NCBI GenBank assembly: GCA_015522385.1
Contig: WAMJ01000021.1
Coordinates: 1 to 9,478 of the forward strand
Length of the DNA: 9,478 nucleotides
From: Candidatus Heimdallarchaeota archaeon
GTDB taxonomy: Archaea > Asgardarchaeota > Heimdallarchaeia > Heimdallarchaeales > Kariarchaeaceae
Direction of reading: 5' to 3'
Shown: piece by piece, positions 6,610-9,478 of the stretch
How positions within the stretch are numbered: the stretch's first letter is position 1
Layout of the letters: every line of letters begins with the position of its first letter
Notes under the pieces: model-generated
Databases searched by the model: none
Seen by the model: the letters and a program-made list of their open reading frames with translations, nothing else
Told to the model about the DNA's origin: nothing
Program-made: the position numbers and the translations under genes

Positions 6610-6876
6610 ATGTCTAATCAACCTCCCCGGGCCTGTAAATGGAAACCTCCTATCACGCGTAAAAGCGCTGAGAAAACAGATACGGTACGGTTCCCCTGCA
6701 GATTTCCCAATGAAGAGCTGACACCTGAGCTTTGTAATCAGTGTCTTTTAGGGGATCTGTTCACAATGCAGTATACTCAGTTCCTCAGTCTAAAGCAGGG
6801 TTTCAGCTTCCAACAAGAGATGATGACATACCTCAAGAGCATCACTGATGATGGCAGTTTGGACGATCTAAAATAG
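6610..6876 (+). CDS. small four-cysteine (possibly zinc-binding) protein of unknown function
   Basis: I do not recognise a family. The 88-residue product has four cysteines, at 9, 30, 42 and 45, all in its N-terminal half and spaced as CKW, FPCRFP and CNQC. One zinc ion could be held by C-x20-C-x11-C-x2-C. The N-terminus is basic and proline-rich (PPRACKWKPP), and the second half looks helical with an acidic end (SITDDGSLDDL). It starts at ATG 6610 after a GAGGA site and TATA-like box. Its TAG stop is embedded in the Shine-Dalgarno sequence of the helicase, so the two genes are almost certainly cotranscribed and translationally coupled. A role as a partner of the helicase is a contextual guess. 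Confidence 0.7.
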   Translation: MSNQPPRACKWKPPITRKSAEKTDTVRFPCRFPNEELTPELCNQCLLGDLFTMQYTQFLSLKQGFSFQQEMMTYLKSITDDGSLDDLK

Positions 6877-6882
6877 GTGATC
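6875..6882 (+). promoter_or_regulatory. extended Shine-Dalgarno sequence of the helicase gene
   Basis: AGGTGATC matches eight consecutive bases of the complement of the conserved 16S rRNA 3' end (AGGAGGTGATCC). The last G of the core (6877) is followed by 9 bases before the CTG at 6887, a normal spacing. The site overlaps the stop codon of the preceding gene and is part of a 10-bp palindrome, GGTGATCACC (6876-6885). It is the main evidence for starting the helicase at 6887. Confidence 0.5.
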
Positions 6883-6886
6883 ACCC

Positions 6887-9448
6887 CTGGTATATAGCTG
6901 TCCTCTCTGCAAAAGCCGGCTCGATCATACAAAGAATAGGGGTATTGCCCGCTTCTTCTGTGAGAGCTGTGGATTCAGCGAGAAGGGTGAACCCGGACTC
7001 ACTCCTGATGAAGTATACTTCCTATTTAGTAAGAGGTACGCTAACAGGAGACCAAAGACATCTAAAGGTTTCTCGAAGAAACGGAGGTACACCCCTAAGA
7101 AGTCTAAGAAACTCGCTGATGATCCGAGAATCATAGGCAATGCAGAGAGGGTGATCCGGGAGTTAGGTTCCAACCACGAAGAAATACCAAGTGTCGTCCG
7201 AGCAATGGTCAACGATCGTACCTTCCATACTGTACACAATGTGCGTTTTGAGCCACGACTCCCCTCGCTATCTGGACCCTTGGATGAGTACATACTCATA
7301 CATGCCATCAGAGAGCATCTGAAGAGACAGGGGATTACTCAGCTCTTTGATTTTCAGGTGAAGGCAAAGAAGCTTATACAGGAGGGAAAGAATGTACTGA
7401 TCTCGGCTCCAACTGGTATGGGGAAGACAGAATCATTTCTCATCCCTATCCTTGAGAACTTATTTCTTGAGGCCCCATTCACAGGAAATAGAAAACGTCC
7501 TGGTGCAATCTTTATCTACCCAACCAAGGCCTTAGCGAGAGATCAGGAGTCGAAAATAAAGGAGTACTGTAAGGTGCTCGGTCTCCGGGTTGATGTGTTC
7601 GATGGTGACACTCCATCACATCTTAGATCGTCCATCTACAGCAATCCACCAGACATCCTAATAACAAATCCAGACATGATACACTACCATCTGAGGAAAA
7701 ATTATTCATTCAGGGGCATGTTAAGTTCTCTCAAGTACTTGGTCATTGACGAAATCCATCTTTGTATTGGCTCGTTTGGGAGCAATATTCTGTGGATACT
7801 CCGGAGATTAAAGCGGTTCCAACCTAATCTGCAGATGATTGGAGTGTCAGCAACCATCGAGAACGCTCTAGGATTTAGTGAGGTACTCTTTGATGCCCCT
7901 GTAGAGTTGGTCGAGGTCAAGAATGTGAGAAAGGCGCCCCTTAATCTATCAATGATCTATCCGAAGGAGTCCTCTGCCTTATCCACCATGGCCAAGGTCA
8001 TCCAGTATATGGTCTCCTCAAAGAACAGGACACTTGCCTTTACTAACTCTCATCTCACCACCGAGTCGCTCAACATGATCCTCGGAAATAACAATATCCG
8101 CTCAGATGTACACAGGGCTGGCTTGTCTATAACACACAGGGAGAGAGTTGAGTCTAAGTTCAAGAGTGGACAATTAGATGTGCTTGTCTCTACACCTACT
8201 CTGGAACTTGGAATAGACATAGGTCATCTTGACTCGGTTGTCACCACTCTTACTGGTCTAACCAGTTTTCTCCAGAGGATTGGCCGGGCTGGAAGGAAGG
8301 GACAGGAAAGCTTTGCAACCCTCGTCTTCAGGGGTGATGATCCTATATCTGCATACTATGCAAGGTACCCTGAACGGTACATCCAAGAGGTTGATCCTGC
8401 ATATGTAGAGCCAGACAACGAGCTGGTTGCGAGAAATCAGATCCTCGCCATGACCCAGGAGAAACCGTTGAGCGATGATGAGTACGGGAAGTATAAGAAG
8501 TACGTAGACCGTCTGATAGATGAGCGGATACTTTTCCATGATTTCGGTGAAATTGTTATTAAGGACAATAAGTTGGTGGATAAAATGCTTTCCAACTTCT
8601 CTATTAGGGGTATTGGGGAATCCGTGAAGATCAAGGTAAACGACCGTGTGATCGGGGAGCGGTCCTACCCCATGGCTCTTTCCGAGCTCCATCCAGGAGC
8701 GATGTATCTACACGGTGGTGAGTCCTTTCAGGTCAAATCCTTCAATCGGAAATTCAACACTGCAACAATAGTCAGGGCTCCTAATTCGGGACTGAAGACT
8801 CAGGCTGAACGTACGATCTTCCCCGAAGTCATTGAGGTCGACCTCGAACGGGAGATTCTTGGGCTGGCAACTGCCTATGTCACACTGGATCTCACCGAGT
8901 CAGTCTCTGGTTACTTTGTCAAGGATATCTACACAGACGAGATCAAGGACCATCAGCAACTAGACGAGGAACTTACATACAACTTCCAGACGAAGGGTTT
9001 CGTTTTCCAAGCCCCTCGGCCTAGTGAGGAGGTTAGAAAGAGTGCTAGTAGCGATTTGGAGCAGATGCTTATGGGGACATTCCATGCCATCGAGCATGTC
9101 CTCATCGAGTCTGGGAATTCAATAACTGGGGGGGGTGCTAACCAGATCGGTGGGATCTCTTTGGGGGATTCAGGAACCATCATAGTATATGATGGAGCAC
9201 CAGGTGGATCAGGCCTGTCAAAACTCCTGTACGATAACCTCGCCAAAGGGCTTAGGCGGAGCTTACAGATCTTGGAGGAATGTCCCTGTAGGAGGAGAGA
9301 TGGGTGTCCTCGCTGTACTTACAGCTACCAATGTGGTAACAACAACTCTCCCCTAGACAGAGTTGGAGCAATCAATGCCCTGAGTGCTCTGGACAAGGTT
9401 TCAACTGATCTAAATCTTGACTGGCACGGAGAAGATCCTCTGATATGA
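6887..9448 (+). CDS. SF2 DEAD/DEAH-type helicase with DUF1998 domain and N-terminal zinc ribbon (MrfA/Hrq1-like)
   Basis: Probably an ATP-driven 3'-5' DNA translocase or helicase acting in DNA repair, by analogy with MrfA and Hrq1. Numbering is from CTG 6887 (853 residues). A zinc ribbon C5-x2-C8-x16-C25-x2-C28 leads into a basic linker (KKRRYTPKKSKK). Then come the Q-motif region LFDFQ, Walker A APTGMGKT (K180), YPTKALARDQ, DEIH (D288-H291), SAT (321-323), STPTLELGIDIG (motif V) and QRIGRAGR (motif VI, from Q463). The C-terminal DUF1998 region has YDGAPGGSGL and a cysteine cluster C799, C801, C807, C810, C816 ending CGNNNSPLD, as in MrfA relatives. The first canonical start, GTG 7151, would delete the ribbon and cut into a helix. 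The frame is open from 6881 without ATG, GTG or TTG, so CTG 6887 is proposed from Shine-Dalgarno spacing. A one-base frameshift from GTG 6877 is the alternative. Function and family are secure from 7151 on; the exact start is not. Confidence 0.85.
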   Translation: MVYSCPLCKSRLDHTKNRGIARFFCESCGFSEKGEPGLTPDEVYFLFSKRYANRRPKTSKGFSKKRRYTPKKSKKLADDPRIIGNAERVIRELGSNHEEIPSVVRAMVNDRTFHTVHNVRFEPRLPSLSGPLDEYILIHAIREHLKRQGITQLFDFQVKAKKLIQEGKNVLISAPTGMGKTESFLIPILENLFLEAPFTGNRKRPGAIFIYPTKALARDQESKIKEYCKVLGLRVDVFDGDTPSHLRSSIYSNPPDILITNPDMIHYHLRKNYSFRGMLSSLKYLVIDEIHLCIGSFGSNILWILRRLKRFQPNLQMIGVSATIENALGFSEVLFDAPVELVEVKNVRKAPLNLSMIYPKESSALSTMAKVIQYMVSSKNRTLAFTNSHLTTESLNMILGNNNIRSDVHRAGLSITHRERVESKFKSGQLDVLVSTPTLELGIDIGHLDSVVTTLTGLTSFLQRIGRAGRKGQESFATLVFRGDDPISAYYARYPERYIQEVDPAYVEPDNELVARNQILAMTQEKPLSDDEYGKYKKYVDRLIDERILFHDFGEIVIKDNKLVDKMLSNFSIRGIGESVKIKVNDRVIGERSYPMALSELHPGAMYLHGGESFQVKSFNRKFNTATIVRAPNSGLKTQAERTIFPEVIEVDLEREILGLATAYVTLDLTESVSGYFVKDIYTDEIKDHQQLDEELTYNFQTKGFVFQAPRPSEEVRKSASSDLEQMLMGTFHAIEHVLIESGNSITGGGANQIGGISLGDSGTIIVYDGAPGGSGLSKLLYDNLAKGLRRSLQILEECPCRRRDGCPRCTYSYQCGNNNSPLDRVGAINALSALDKVSTDLNLDWHGEDPLI

Positions 9449-9478
9449 GACGTTGGCTTCCGAAATGAATATTATTAC

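Noticed and set aside
6877..6897. Mini-gene GTG 6877 to TAG 6897 directly after the small cysteine gene
   Set aside because: It encodes only MITPGI, and its GTG lies inside the Shine-Dalgarno sequence. It is mentioned only as the possible true start if the CCCC run carries a one-base error.
6945..7136. Separate 63-codon plus-strand frame in the apparent gap before GTG 7151
   Set aside because: The other frame here encodes a zinc ribbon continuous with the helicase and explains the gap better.
8258..8692. 144-codon open frame on the minus strand
   Set aside because: It is antisense to the conserved motif VI region of the helicase and has no domain-like pattern, so it is a shadow of the real gene.
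9445..9478. Possible next gene start (ATG 9445 or ATG 9465)
   Set aside because: ATG 9445 reaches a stop after seven codons. ATG 9465 has only four codons before the window ends and no clear ribosome site, so it cannot be supported.

Overview
The window looks archaeal. Three things point that way. Several genes have A/T-rich, TATA-like boxes about 25 bp before their start codons, as expected for leaderless transcripts. TTG and GTG starts are common. Two proteins have folds frequent in Asgard archaea: a longin-like protein and a YbjN-like protein. The moderate GC content and the longin-type gene make an Asgard (Thorarchaeota-like) source my best guess. This is inference from sequence style only, and a euryarchaeal (Thermoplasmata-type) source cannot be excluded. 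All recognisable genes lie on the plus strand and are tightly packed. No gap between genes exceeds 100 bases, and I saw no rRNA, tRNA, CRISPR array or insertion sequence.

Left part (1-5210). After the tail of an unidentified gene come a cytosolic glycerophosphodiester phosphodiesterase (105-770), a membrane-anchored penicillin-acylase-family Ntn hydrolase (813-3212), an overlapping or abutting four-helix membrane protein (3214-3672) and glycerol kinase GlpK (3717-5165). The phosphodiesterase and GlpK both yield sn-glycerol 3-phosphate, one by splitting lipid head-group diesters and the other by phosphorylating glycerol. The pair therefore suggests a glycerol/glycerophosphodiester salvage function. 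The acylase may remove acyl or amide groups outside the cell, but its substrate cannot be read from the sequence. A hairpin with a T-tract after glpK closes this block.

Middle part (5201-6575). Two small regulatory or scaffold-type genes follow, each with its own promoter-like sequence: a YbjN-like protein (5234-5653) and a two-domain longin/roadblock-like protein (5697-6575). The second contains a 20-bp perfect palindrome inside its coding sequence.

Right part (6576-9448). A TATA-like box precedes a small four-cysteine protein (6610-6876). It is followed at once by a large SF2 helicase with a C-terminal DUF1998 and cysteine cluster (MrfA/Hrq1-like, probably DNA repair). The obvious canonical start of the helicase (GTG 7151) appears to be wrong. 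The frame is open and convincingly coding back to 6881. It encodes an N-terminal CxxC...CxxC zinc ribbon and a basic linker, but contains no ATG, GTG or TTG. An extended Shine-Dalgarno sequence (AGGTGATC, 6875-6882) sits 9 nt from a CTG at 6887, which suggests a CTG start. The alternative is a one-base frameshift in the CCCC run after a GTG at 6877. This is the most unusual feature of the window.
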